64,000 nt of DNA from Archilochus colubris. Its lineage: Eukaryota; Chordata; Aves; Apodiformes; Trochilidae. Positions 37,374 through 50,881 of the stretch are shown piece after piece; within the stretch, counting starts at the first letter, position 1, and each line of letters begins with the position of its first letter. Position numbers and translations under genes: made by a program. Location: assembly GCA_023079485.1 (NCBI GenBank), contig CM041115.1:40682305-40746304 (forward strand), written 5' to 3'. The notes beneath the pieces were generated by a model. The model did not search any database, was not told the DNA's origin, and worked only from the letters and a program-made list of their open reading frames with translations.

Positions 37374-39607
37374 GCTTACATAGGTGATAAAATGAGGAGT
37401 TAGAATAAAAATGAAGATAGCTTGAAAACTGTAGGGAATTCCTGGACAGTCACATGATGTTTTAGAGAGCTGGAAGCAAGAACCCGGAGGAGCTGGTTGC
37501 CCGTTCTATTGCAAGTCAAGGCCACTCATGCTTTTCTCATCACCCTGAAAGTCCAAAGCAAGTTGCTTTGATGTAACATTTTACCCTGCCTTACTGAATA
37601 TGGCTGCAGCTTTATTTTCCAGTTACCTCCATGAGACTGGGTAGACCCTGTGAAGTACTGGCTGCTCACTGACTGAAGTAGGGCATTTCTGCTCTGACTC
37701 ATTTGATCACTTGCTAGGCCAGACAGCATGTGATACTCGCAGATTGCAGAATGTAGCACTGGGCAGGTAACACTGTTGGGAAAAACCTTTATGTCCTATA
37801 GATGTCAATAGATTCCACCAGGCATAAAAACACCCTAAAATCAAGCAGCTCCTTATTCTTGCTGAGGCTCTTTACTACAATAATTGATGTCTTAAAAACT
37901 ACTATCTGTTTCAGCTTTCATTTCAAAGGATGAAAGAAAAATAGTCTGTGATTTACAGTGAAACTGTAATTTCTTCCAGTACCTACAAGAGGTGATGAGT
38001 GAGATATCACCTGGCTAATATCTTAGCTGCCAAAAATTATAAATACATTGACAAATACAGTATGGGTGCAGTCCCCGATGTTTATTAACCTGGACAATGC
38101 AACCATGTTAGCCACTCACTCTGTGATTCTTCAGAGAGACCTATTCCTCTAATTATGATTCTGCTCACCAGGAGGCAGCTGTTGGCGTTGTCTTACCTGC
38201 AAGTCTCAAACAGGGTGGGCTTTTTTGGTGCATGCTGGGAGAGTACATCTGGTACACAACAGATGGCATGAGGTAGTCCCTAGTCAGAGGATGCACATGT
38301 GTTCAGCCCCAAAGTCAAATCTGTGTTGTTAAAAACCTGGGAGCTGCCAGACAGAGCCCAGGAACATCTCTACAAGGCTGCCAAGAGAAACTAGTGAAGA
38401 GGTACTAAGTTTTCCATTTCTGCCATGGCTACAGGGATGCTGTAGCTTAAAGAGCTGGTCTGACTCATTAGAGATTTTTAATTGTGTCATTGTCCATTTT
38501 AGCTAAAGATATCATGAGAATTATGCACTGAGGAACAGCACAGTGGGCAGCTCTTAGCTCTTGACCATATTACACCACCCAGGAAAGAAACGTGGGAATG
38601 AAATTCGAAATATAACATGCAGGCAAGGTAATTTGCCTTGCTTGCAAAAAAGTGCTAAAGTACAGGCATTTCCTGTGCAGAGAGAACCAAAAACATTCAA
38701 AATTTAAAATATACTTAAACACAGAAGCTCAGGTGACTATGTGTAAGTGGGAAGCAGGTGTTAGTTTTAGAGAAAACCTCAGGGTTTGTTTAATGGAAGC
38801 ACATCTGGTCCTTAAGTCAGCACAGGTGTTTGCATTTTAATTGCACAAATCTATACTTCTGCCCCACGCTATGCCCTAGAAAAGTCAGAAGTCAACTCTG
38901 ACATGGTCTTACTATTAATATAGGTGTTGCTAATTGGTCACATGTTGATTGTGAAATACTGAGTTTAGAGCTATGGCATTGGCTGTTTTCTCTTGTGATT
39001 CTTCATCCTATTTCCTTTCAGAATTATACTCTTGTTAATTAATACTCTGCACTTTTATCAGTTACTGTAACATTATAAGATGGGACAGGCTTTTATCCTA
39101 GCACAGCAGTACCTGTTGTGAACATAATTTTATTCCAAAAATTTGGAATATGGTGGTCATTGATTTTTAGAGGTGTTTTGAAAATTCTTTGGCTGTGTTT
39201 TGCTCATTTTATGGGCTAAGCTGCAAAATATGAGAGAAGGAGCAAAATATCTTCAGCTGCAAATTTTTTTCATAGTAAGACAGAATGCTGAAGATTATTA
39301 AACAGACATGAAAAATAATAAAATTTTGATACATTAAATAAAATTCAACTACAAGCAGTGAAGGTGATAATGGAAATAAGCTGGCTTGGTTTAAGATAAA
39401 AATATGCACACTGTGAAATATTGCTATGTACATAGGAAGGAAAATTGTTTCTCTATGATATCATTTGGACACAAACAAAATGAGGAATACAGAAAACTTA
39501 GCATCTGCAGGGTTGAAATGGAAGAAAATGTTGATAGCTGTTGTAGTCAGAAGTATACCTGTGTACTGCCAAGTTCTTTTACCTAGGATGCTAGATTGAG
39601 ATTCAGG

Positions 39608-39761
39608 AAAAAAAAAAAAAAAAGAAAAACAGAACAAAACCAAACCAAACCAAACCAAACAAACAAACAAAAAAAAAAACAAAAAAAAACCCACAAAACA
39701 AACAAACAAACAAACAAACAAACAAAAAACAAACCGAAAACAACCCAAAAAAACCCCTAAA
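39608..39761. repeat. Poly(A) plus AAACC/AAAC array
   Basis: A16 (39608-39623) followed by about 140 bases of AAACC repeats (around 39636-39660) and AAAC repeats (around 39702-39725). G is almost absent. Layout of poly(A) first, then AAACC, then AAAC, fits a tail that expanded into microsatellites. Minus-strand frames here read F/L/C/V-rich and mimic membrane segments; they are compositional. Confidence 0.9.
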
Positions 39762-41283
39762 CCACTCCATACAAAACAGTCTATTGTTTAAAAAAAATCC
39801 CACAGCAGTGATGTACAGAATTTCTGTGCATGTTTTGATAATGTGACGGGGGAACAAGGAGTTTTAAATATTTTGATCCAGAAAGATCTCAGTGTTGACC
39901 TGCACTTTGCAAGTCTGAAGTGTTCATTTTGCTTTTGAGATTTTGTTTGGTTTGGGGTTTTATTTTTTTTTTCTTCTCTAATATTCAGATCCTGAGCTAG
40001 AGTTCAGATTGCAGCATATTTCTCTAAGTATCCTGTGCAGGTGGCATACTTGGAATAGAGCCGGTTTAATAACTGAGGGATTTAAGTCAGATTTAGTTGA
40101 GATAAAAATAAGGTTAAATTACACCGCTTATGCTTCCTTCCTGCCTTTATCTGCATGACACTTACTATGGATAAAACTGGTGGAATGAGACATGTCGGAT
40201 GAGAATAAAGCAGCCAAGAGATATCAACATTAGTGAGGAGGGAGCGATTTTATTTTAAAAAGCCTTTTCAAATCTGTCCTCCCTGCTGAGGGGGAAAGTA
40301 AGATGAAGGGAAAGTTTCCGGCTGAATTCAGAGGTAGCTGAATCAGCCTGGAATTGTAAAAAATGCTTCTCACAGGAGTGAAAGTCAGCCACTAAATGCA
40401 TGAAACTATGAATGAGTATGACAAAATCAGATGATGTTTCAACACAAAGAAATACATTTTATGGTTGGGAGAGTACAGGAGGCAGGATGAGGAGCTCTAT
40501 TTGCATCAGAAGTTCCATGCATCTGGAGAATGCCTGAAAGGCAGAGAGCACAAAAAAAGGACTGTTTTAGCCAGCCATGGAGAACTTATTGTGAGGATTT
40601 GAAAGCATGGCAGGCTTTTGGAAAAGGATGGAAGCCTAAATCAGAACCAAATTCAGGTTATCTAGCACAGTTATCCTCCCAGTGACAAATGAGAGAATGA
40701 AGTGAGCACAAATACAATGGAAGGTATTTATATTTGGATGGGTTTGAAAACAAATGCTTGATGAGGTTCATAAATGTCAAATGAACAGATGGAGCTGAGA
40801 ATGAAACCAGCAGGGAGATAAGGCAGAGATTGCTGCAAGCAGGGGTGGAAAACAGGAAACTCCAGTCAGTGGGCAACAGAGTGAGGATGAGGAACCAGGG
40901 ACTACCGAGATAAGAGCTGAGACATAGGCGGATACGGATGGTCCTCAGGCTGCAAGGAAGAGCAGAGGTCAGCACGATCAGATAAGGGCAGAACCACGCT
41001 TGCAGAGAGAGGGGGTGGGAGCAGGATGGGTGAAGGAACCTGCTGAGAGTCAGGAGCATCCTCTCAGAGATGTATGTACCTCCCCTTACTTTATAACTGT
41101 TGCTCTAGGGTGGGTTTATTAATGGCCATACTGTGTGGGCACCTGGAAAACAAAGGACACTCTTGCTGGGCTGGGTTTGTATTTGAGGCCTTTTGCAAGC
41201 TGTGTCACAGCCCCAGGGCCATTATGTGCCAGAGCTGCAGTGTAAACAAACTTAGACATTTTTCTCCTTAGTAAATTAGGCTT

Positions 41284-41287
<4 letters not shown>

Positions 41288-41314
<27 letters not shown>
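41288..41314 (+). repeat. Poly(A) run, A27
   Basis: Twenty-seven consecutive A, the longest poly(A) on this strand in the window. A run this long and pure suggests a fairly recent retro-insertion tail or slippage growth. No AATAAA signal is seen in the 30 bases before it, and no retrocopied gene was recognised upstream. Confidence 0.9.
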
Positions 41315-41315
<1 letters not shown>

Positions 41316-41873
41316 TAGCCCTTTAGGTTATGTACTGCCCAACATCATGGCCAATATGAGGGTCTTGTGAGATTCAGCTTTAGCTTTACATTGATTAACA
41401 AAAAAATAATTAGCCTAATGACTGCACACATAATGCAAGAAGCTTCTGTAGTAGAGTCCTAAGGAAATATCTCTAGTGTAAGACTGATCTGTCCCATAAT
41501 CCTAATGACCACTTATCCTCTGATGATGGTCTCCAGTAACTGCTGCACAATGGGAGTATACTGCAGGACAGGTGACTACTGGTTTTTCATATATTTGCAT
41601 ATCATTGCAACAGGTTTCAGTGAGATGCTTAGAGGCTTCTCAAAACTAGGTTGCATGTACATAACCAAGCACATGCTGACTACTCAGACAACATCAAACA
41701 TTAGGTTTGATGTCCAGACATTTATTTAGTCTGCAAGCAGAAACATAAAAACTGTGTTGGTTGGCTGGTTGATTTTGTTTTACAGTCCATAGCACAGAAA
41801 AAAATTATATCATGTTGCTGTTCCCAAACTTAAATTTTGAAAAAGCTCTGCCAGGTAGAAAATACTCTTTCAC

Positions 41874-41891
41874 TTTTTTTTTTTTTTTTTT
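41874..41891. repeat. Poly(T) run, T18
   Basis: Eighteen consecutive T on the plus strand. No element body is recognised on either side. Confidence 0.9.
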
Positions 41892-44800
41892 ACCTTATTC
41901 TTGTTTCATATTAGCATCACAGTGCTCGTATGTGTAGCCTGTTTTTTGTTAATCTTAGGTACTGTTTAGGCAAGAGTGTTAACTTCTCAGGCAGTTTGTG
42001 AATTTCACTGTTATGTTTACTGTATTTCAGAGTAGAAAATGTGATATGTAAGTAGTAAAAATTTTACGTGCATCCAAACTCAGCAGCTAAGAAATTTGAT
42101 ACCAGACTGACTAATTTTTCACCTAGTAGTAATACTAAGCCATTGTACTTAAAGCAATTAGTTTTTCTTTCTTTTTCCTTTCTATTTTTAATATGAAATT
42201 GAATTGTGAAAAATTGCTTCTCTTTCCCACCCCACAAACAAAGTAGGGGCAAGCAAAAGAAAAATATAAAATGTACTTAATTACTCCAAAATTTTTTATC
42301 TTAACATTGATTACTTATGGCACGAGCATGGTCCTTTTAAAAAGTAATGCAGCTTCTGTGCCATTCCAGAATAATCATCATTTATAGAGAAGAAAAGAAT
42401 TACTCTAGTACTAAGAAATATATGCTCTAGATGATCTTTTTGCAGCCAGATAAAGACACTTGTAGATCTCCTTGCATGAAGAGTTTTTATTTCACTATAA
42501 CTGGCTCTGGTCCAATATTCTACCCTCCTTACACTAATTTAAAACTGAATCAGAATTCAAATAAAGATTAACCACCCACAGAGTATGGCTCAGCAATTGA
42601 AGTACTTGATAACTTTTTTGCTCCATGTTAGCAGAAGGAGTTTAGGTTAAAAAGTTTCATTAGAAAAATATGTTTAATTAGTGACTATAGACCTTTTTTT
42701 CTTTCTTCACAATGACAGAAAGTTTCCACCTGCCCTTGTAGGCCAGGCTAATCTTTATTCAATGAATATTTTAGATAGTGAATATCAGACTCCTTAGGAG
42801 CAAGTGAAGAAGGCACTCAGCAAGAAAAATAACTTGTTTTGGTTTGCTGAATTTGAATGTAGTAGTGGGAAAGAAAAAGGTGTAATTTCTTGTCTATCCA
42901 TCTCTCATCTTTAGTCATTCATTCAAAGGAGTTAAAATTGGACAAAGGAAACACATTTACAGATATTTATACTGTTTGTCTTAATATTTAAGAGCAGAAT
43001 TTATTTCAGTTGTTTGAATGTTTGTAGGAAAGCAACTGGAAATTTGAGTTATCAAGAGCAGATTTTAATTGCTGAGATAACAGCTGGTTTTATTCCAGCC
43101 TAATTTTCACATGTCAATGTGTTAACTGATGGTTGAATTTTGGATGCTTTAACCAACACTAAACCCAGCCACATAAAATTACTGTTACTAAAGTTGAGCA
43201 GGCATATCCTAATGTGGAATTTAGCCAGGCTATTCAGTCTTCATACCTGGGTATGTGCACATATAACATCAATGATAAGATTACAGAGGCAACTGCACAT
43301 ATATGTAAATATCTCCAGTAGAGTTTGGAACTGTAGTTGCAAAGTACATTGCCTGAAAATGTTACAGTGAAAGGGATAATCTGATAAACTGCTTTATTCA
43401 TGCTAATTACAAAACTCCCATTGCGTTTTAATAAAGCAAGAATTTTAGGTTTGAGGCAGGTGCGATGCCCTGAACTGTGAAAAAAAAAAAAAATAATAGA
43501 AAAAAAAGTACAGCTCTGAGTTAACTGAACTCTTCATCTGAAACTGCCCATCTAGAGAGGCTGAGAAAGCACAGAAGAGAGCATTGACCTCCAGTACTGT
43601 GAATCAAGACTGCATCAGATATTGTATGCATGGATGTGCAGGAGCAGGAGGAACTCAGAGGAAAGACAAGATGGAGGTGATGGCATTAAAATGAGAATCT
43701 GACAGAGCTTTACTGTTCTGGCTTCCTCTATTATCCGTGCCATTCTGTAGAATTGTGTTGTCATACTACATAATTATTTACCTAGGTTTATTAGACTCAG
43801 CTTCTTGTGCAACAAAGCTGCATTTCTAAATCTTGTCCCTCCTTCTTAGTGTCTAGGTTTCTCGCTTCATTTTTTCACTTTAACAGTTAATTTCCAGTGA
43901 AGGTACATTCCGTGTGGAAACAAAAGTCTACAAACACCAGTATAAATGTGCTTAATTCCACTGAAGCCATGCAGATAGGGTAAGACTAAGTTTTTTGCAG
44001 GACCTGAACTATAAGTTATGCCACTGGGCATGCTGAAAAGCTGATTCTGTGACTAGATCCTTCTCCCCTTTTTTTATGTATTACACAGTAAGAAAAACAA
44101 CCAATCAATGAACCAACAAATCTCAGCTGAAAAACTAGTTTTAGAAAATACTTCAATACCTAACATCCTATTAACTTAGAAGGACTCGTCTTACAAGATA
44201 TTTATTTCCCCAGCTCTGAATTTCCTGTCTTAATACTTCATTTCCAAAGACATGATGTTCTCTGAGTTGATGAAGCAACAAAAAAAAAATCCCATATCCA
44301 AAACTAATTTCTTCAACTTTCTCTTGGCCAGACTTTTACATTTCTACAGAACTGAAGCCAATTCAGAGAACAAATTCTGCAGCAGGTTTTTTTTCCCAGG
44401 GATTCATAGCTTTTATTGTCTTTAGTTAAAATCTTCTTTTGAGCTATGAGCCTGCTTGGGACCCTATCATATCTTATATTTCATGTAATACTTGTGAGGT
44501 AAGTAATGGAATAGCAGAATATTCTTCAGCAGTATTCTGATAAAGCTTAAGTTGTACTCGAGAGCTCTTGCTTGCTCCATGGAGTCACAGAAACTCTAAT
44601 ATTCATCCTCTGTGCTGTGAGAGATTTGTCTTCTGCTTCAAGAACAAGTGCTGTGTCATTGTGATGGATAGGCACAATGTGCCTCTCCCGTATTCATAGG
44701 TGATTTATACTAATTTTGTTTCCAGAGCTCTTCCCTGTTTTCAGCCTTTGCTCACTGTGGATGTTCTGCCTCAGAATAATGCAGGAAGCTATAAATTTTA

Positions 44801-47430
44801 GGCAAGTACCTTTAAGTAAACAAAAAGACTGAACTTCTAAATGTGAAATTGTTTCTGTGGTGGTGAGACACAGCTGCACTTATCTCATTCAGGTTCAAGA
44901 ATGTGACAAACCATGGAGGATCTAGATGCAATAATGACATCTCTTTCCTTTAAAATTGAATATTAAAATATGTCACTCATCCTTCAGCAAAATTTATGGT
45001 TGCTTTAAGTGGTTCTTGCTATCTGTGCTGTTTGATGGTCATTGGCATGGGTATTGTCCACCAAGTGGGGGTCTCTTCTTTCTGTTGCCCATCCAAAGCT
45101 GAGCTAGGCATCAGCACTCCTACCGTATAACCAGCAAGGCAGGTGAAAGTAGATCATGGGTTTTGCACCATGCATGGGACTGTGCTAGAAATAATTCAGA
45201 GAGGTAGGCTCAAGACTGTGTGCCACCTGGCAAGCCCTAGCTTTCAGCCCTACACAAATGTATTTGAATGAGGAATTGAGAGGATGGCTTGAGTTAGCTA
45301 TAATTTTCCTCAGTTCAATAACCATTGACAAAAGCTTAACAGACAATCAGAATTTCACACTGCTAGAGCTAGAGTTCCAACTATATGCTGTCAGGTTAAG
45401 TGCAAAACAAAAATTAAGTATGGGAAAAAATTGGGACAAAATTTCCCTGTAAGTTATGTGATTGTAGGAATATTATGAATGATCAAAATAAGAAATTTGC
45501 CAGACACATATTTTTCTGCAAAGTATTTTCTTGTTTCTAGTTAGTGCTATAATACTGGCAGGTTCTTGAGCACTTGCCTTTCAAGGTCATGATGCATTAT
45601 GGACCTGTAAAATGACAGAAAATTACCATCTAGTTAAAGAGACAGATGGAGCACAGGGATTTTTTTTTCCTTTTATTTTTCTTTTTTCTTTTGTCAAGAA
45701 AATGGGTATCCAAATTAAGTGTTCAAATTACCATGACCAACTCACACATACTATTTTCATGACATGCTAACACTTTTGCACATTTCAGGAAATTCATTTG
45801 CCTTTAAAAACTGAGGCCATAGTATTCAAATGAAGTGCCTGCCCTTCAGCTCAGTAGGTGCCTGATGGAGCTGAGCAGCTGCAGCAGCTTGAAAAGAGTT
45901 GCTGTTGTGCACTGCTCATTATGGTCCTGAGAGCAAGAGCTGACTGCTGCCAGCCAGTGTCTCTCCACATTCACTGCTGATAAGTACCTTCGAGTTGAGC
46001 AAGTGATGCTGCTGAGTATTTTCCTCCGGCTTGTTTTCCCTTATGACATGATATGCAGAAAACTTCTCTCCTGTAGCTATCACCCTGAAGATATGAGAAA
46101 TGTAAGGGGTGCTGCTATGTGTGTTACAGATGGAAGACAAAGTGCTGACCTCATGCTTTGTCATTAGCTGTGTCCTTTCTGGTTGTAATTCCTCGGATAG
46201 GTAGCATTAAATACTCCTTATTTAGATGGCACTGCAGCCCAATGAGAAAGAGAAGGACAATATATTCCAAGTGCTTACCCATTTTGAATCCCAAATGTAG
46301 TATTGCTAGCCACACACACACACAAAATATTTAAAAATGCTATATTCAAGTGCATGCCATGTACTCTTCCATATGTGTTCTTTAAGTCTTGCATTCTAAC
46401 GAGACAGCAGGCTTGTATTTGATAATAACCAGTGCTGGCTTCTCACTCTGCTGCCTGGCAGGTGTAGGCAGTCCTGGGGAGGCAGCACAATTGGCCCCTG
46501 TGGCAGAAGGAGTCCTTCATACCACTCAGCAATATCTCCTGCCAGCTAAGGGGATTTGTAGATAAAATCCAAAGGGAATTGCAATCCCTCCGCCTTGGCT
46601 GGGAGAATGAAATCTCTGGTCTGTACAGGCACTGCTGCAAGCAGGGAAAAAAGGAAAAAGCTCTTTGCAAACGGGTACCTACTGGGAGACACAGATGAAC
46701 TGGACTTGAAAAAAAGCTGTATTTTTGAAAGGACAAGGTGATGTTTTTTACCCTTTTTCTTGTGTGAAACTAATGGGCACTTGGGTCAAAGTATGGTGCA
46801 ACATTTTTAAAGGCCTGTGCCCTATTATTGTCAGTGAAACATCACTAAAAATTAATACCATTCAGTCACTCTTGCTCACAATGACAGCTTTGACATTCAC
46901 AACACAAACAGTCTGGGACAAATGCATCACAAGGGGACTGGAAAGCATCAAAATGGATGTCTTCCGTGGGAGAAGATGGAGGGAGCAGGGGGAAATCCCA
47001 TCAGACTCAGGTTGCAGGGGCCTGCCTGCTGTACTTTCCACTATCTGACAGGAACAAATGAAATATTATTTAGTGATTTTAAGTGTATGCATGGGATATC
47101 AGCCAGAAAAGTTGCCAATAATATCTTCAGAACCACTCTTCTCAGTGGTAGAGGTGCAGGGTTGTAGTTCTTCTTGGGTAACATCTGGGGCTGAGTTAAA
47201 CCCACTAGATAGAGAAGAAAGACTATCCCTGTCTAAAATCAGAAACCTTATCCCTCCTTCTTTTTTCAAGAGCCTGGGTTAGTCACACAAGGGAGGCTGT
47301 TCTGCAGTGCTGATCTGTGACAGATCAAATGGCATTACTATTTCATATTTTAGAGAAACCTGAGTTTTGAGACCATCAGCTCACAGCAGTCACAACAAAA
47401 CGGGCATAAGCGTGGCCATTTTTCCATTAA

Positions 47431-47448
47431 TTTTTTTTTTTTTTTTTT
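47431..47448. repeat. Poly(T) run, T18
   Basis: Eighteen consecutive T on the plus strand. No element body is recognised on either side. Confidence 0.9.
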
Positions 47449-48108
47449 GCTTTAAAAGACAGTAGGTAAGGCTCATTTATCATGAGTCGTTGTACCCACA
47501 TAGGCCTTCCCTTATGCACAGCCCAGCCATCTAACTACTCTCTCTTGTTGTTAGAAAAAGTCAGTGTAAGAAATTAATATGTCCATGGTAAAACGGTTCG
47601 TAAAGAACATGAAGTTGTTCTGTTGCTCATTGGCAACATTACCATGTGACTGCGAATGAAAGAAGTAAGGACATGACCTGTTAGTAGTCTGCAGGTTAGT
47701 TCTACAGGAAGTGTTACCAAAATAACACTTCAGCATCTTTTCTGAACAGATTTAATTTTCACAGTGAGGAGTGGTGACATAAAAATAAAGTTTCAGAGAG
47801 TAAATCATACTCACATATCTCTGTTGCCTCCAGGCACTGGCAGAATTATGTCTTGTGTTATGCTTCTATAGTATTATCTCTTGGCTTCTAAGAAAAATTA
47901 TAATTTGTATTTCTGCATTAAGAAATAGGATATCCTGATACAGGACCTGTAAAAATCTCTGGACTGCTCGAGGATATGCCTGTACACAGCAGTACTGCAT
48001 AGTAAACACACATATTCAGTTCCCCAAAAGACCTACACAGTGGTCTTTAAATGCTGCCCTCTTTCTTGACATCTCTATCCTCAAGTATGAGAAAACGAGC
48101 AGGAGTGG

Positions 48109-48131
48109 TTTTATTTTATTTTATTTTTTTA
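48109..48131. repeat. (TTTTA)n short array
   Basis: About three to four TTTTA units followed by a T7 run. A short low-complexity array. Confidence 0.75.
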
Positions 48132-49644
48132 ACATGGTGATGCAATGTTAATTACAGGATTATTCTGGCCATTTCAGGACATGTATCCAGCTGGTCTCAC
48201 TTCTGTGAGGTAATATTATTCTGCAGGTAATAAACACCATGCACATTTCCTGTTTCCTGATCTCACACTGAGTATATTTATATGTACGTAGATCTGATGG
48301 TTGATTTCAGTATTTATCACTGTTTCCCAGATCATTTCCGGCTTTCCTTGTCCCCAAAGCACACTCCTTCCTGAACTGTATCAAAGCAAAGTACATTTCT
48401 GGATGGCAAACAGTTGTTTCCGGACAGGTAACACCCAGCAGAAGCAGATAACTCGAGACGGATGATGTTTCAGCATGCAGACATGTTTTGCAGAGCTCCT
48501 AGATCCCAACACAGCTCCTGCACATCCTACTGAAGCTGGCAAAAAGCAGCTCTTTGCCAGCTGGTATGGATCATACTTTTCCTCACCCTTTATTTTACTT
48601 TGAGCTATGTACCATATGGCAGTTGGTGATATTCCTATATGTAAAGGAAGAATAGAGTTGAATCCAAACAGTGAAGTTACATCTAGTCTCATATCTTTGC
48701 CTGTGTATATTTCCAGTGCTTCATCCAGTCTTATTTCATGCCTAGCATGCATGTGATGGCTGGCTGTTGAATATAAGATAATGTCTTTGGCATTAACAGG
48801 AGCTGAGAAGTTTTATTTCATAGACAACGTTGTTGTTATAAGGTCTGTATATTAATTGCTGATTCTTTTATTCTTGTTTTGGATAGGCTATTTTATTACT
48901 CTTCAGGCTTGTCTTAAGAAGTTCCTTATATTTAAAGGATTAAATGGTTATATTTTTTTCTAAATAACCTCCTGTTTCTGTTCAAAAATCTCAACGTCTG
49001 CAGAAGATGACATTTCGATGTAACATAAACAGAAATCTCCTCTTTCCCCAGTTAACTCTCCCAGCATTGCTGGGAGCCCGATTTGTGCAAATCCACTAGT
49101 TTGAGTTGGCAGGTGCAGCTCTCAGAAAGAACTTTGTCCTCACAACTGCTCACACTTGTTCTGGACCTTCTACAGGGGTGCCATTTAAAACAGGTTTTTG
49201 ATTATCTGGGAGAACTGAGAAAAGACCATTTCATGAAAGTTACTGATGCAACTTTTATTCAACACTGTATTCTGTTTTCAAAGATCTGTTTACCTCCACA
49301 TAAAGGAGTTTTTAGGCCATTAGTTTTCTCATACCCTTAAACCAACATTCAGCCAACCTGTCTCCTTCCATTTTTCCCAAGAAAATCCTTTGTGTTTATG
49401 TAACTCTTAACTGTTCTCTTCAGAAATTACGTAAGTAGCATAACAAATTTTTCTGTGGTGACTTTCAATGAGTGATGTTGGGGTTTTGCCTCATGTTGCT
49501 TACTAAATGTTCTGAGCTATATGACTAACTCAGAAATTAATTTAAAGTTTAAGGAACAGTTAGAATCAACAGATATGTATCAAGAGCAAAGAGAACTTAT
49601 CCTAACTGGAAGGGTATTGGTCTGGGGCATATTTAAGTGAACTG

Positions 49645-50876
49645 GACATGCACTCATGAAAGGCAGATCCTGTCTTTCTATGACAAAGTGAGACACTTAA
49701 TGGATGAGGGAAAGGCTGTGAATGTTGTTTACCTGGACCTTAGTAAAATTTCTGACACTTCTTCTCACAGCATTATCCTGGACAAACTGGCTACATATGG
49801 TGTACACCAGTGTACTCTTCATTTAACAAAAAACTGTCTGGATGGCCAGGCCCAAACAGTTGCTGTGAATGGAGCTAAATCCAGCAGGTGAATGGTCACA
49901 AGTGGTGCTCACCAGGGTTCAATTTTGGGGCCAGTAATCTTTAATATATTTATGAATGCTCATGGTGAGGGGATGGGGATCAAGTGTACCCTCAGGAGCT
50001 TTGGAGATGACACCAAGCTGGGAGGAAGTGTTGATCTGCCAGAGAGTAGAAAACAGGGGACCCTGGATACTCTGGGTTAATGTGCTGAAGTCAGCTATAT
50101 GAGGCTTAACAAGGCCAAGTAACTAGGGTAACAATAATACCATGCAATGCTACAAGCTTGGGGAAGAGTGTCTGGACCTGTGGCTGCTGAATACGTGCAA
50201 TGTGCACAGGTTGTCAAGGCAGTCAACAGCATCTTGGTTTTTATCAGGATTATGCTATTCCTGATACAAGTCAGCTGGAAGAGGGAAGTGATTGGCCCTC
50301 CGTGTGCAGCACTGGTGAGGCCTCATCTTGAATACTGTACAGTTTTGTGTTCCCACTACAAAAAAGAAATTCAGGTGATGAAGCAAGTCAAAAGAAAGAC
50401 AGCAAAACCAGTGAAAGGTCTGGAGAGTAAGTCTCATAAGGACTGTGTGAGGGAACTAAGACTGATCAGTCTGGAGAAAATGGGGCTGAAGGCAGACCTT
50501 ATCACTCTCTGCAACTCAGAGTGCTCTCTGCAACTACCTGAAAGGAGGTTGTGGGCAAGTGGGTGTTGGCCTGACTAGTGAGTAGTTCTCACCAGTAGCA
50601 AACAACAGGACAAGAGGAAATGTTTTCTAGTTTTATCAGGAGAGGTTTAGATTATATATTAGGAAAAACTTCTTCACTGAAAGAGTTATCAGAGACTAGA
50701 ATAGGCTGTCCAATGAGGTGGTTGAATCACCATCCCTGAAGGCGTTTGAAAGACATGTAGATTTAGTGCTTAGGAATATGGTTCAGCACTGGACTCAGAA
50801 GAGTTAGGTTAACGGTTGGACTTGATGATCATAAAGGTCTTTTTCCAACCGGAATGACTCTGTGATTATGTGATAC
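49645..50876 (+). mobile_element. CR1 LINE, 5'-truncated, first of a head-to-tail pair
   Basis: A 5'-truncated CR1 of about 1.23 kb. It enters ORF2 just before the RT palm (KGRQILSFYDKV-like block), runs through [33 protein letters not shown] (catalytic tetrad at 50000-50011) and the C-terminal domain. The 3' end is GTCTTTTTCCAACC near 50837-50850 followed by a degenerate tail, GACTCTGTGATTATGTGATA near 50855-50874. A second CR1 in the same orientation begins within about ten bases. Confidence 0.93.
49650..50578 (+). pseudogene. CR1 ORF2 remnant, same frame for ~900 bp with stops
   Basis: Most of the recognisable ORF2 remnant stays in one frame from about 49650 to 50578. That frame has a TGA at 49889-49891 (after AKSSR, where the family has tryptophan), a TAA at 50078-50080 (after DTLG) and further stops near 50119. 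Motifs in order: [61 protein letters not shown], the MRLNKAK block, ALVRPHLEYCTVL and LISLEKMGLKADLITL. The catalytic alanine of FADD is replaced by glycine. It is a dead copy. Confidence 0.9.
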
Positions 50877-50881
50877 ATAAG

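Larger units (their letters stand above)
28726..49644. other. 21 kb without recognisable CR1 or gene
   Basis: The longest interval without a recognised transposon. It contains T/G-rich sequence (30314-30397), A/C-rich tracts (34735-34848, 36571-36605, 39608-39761), poly(T) (37353-37373, 41874-41891, 47431-47448), poly(A) (41288-41314, 43480-43493) and a (TTTTA)n run (48109-48131). A ZNF143-like motif lies at 35119-35137 and a weak CTCF-like match at 38165-38180. Open frames reach 138 codons (35199-35615, -), 133 (40658-41059, -) and 123 (48381-48752, -). None shows a recognisable domain and I do not call them genes. Exons of an unrecognised gene cannot be excluded. Confidence 0.45.
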
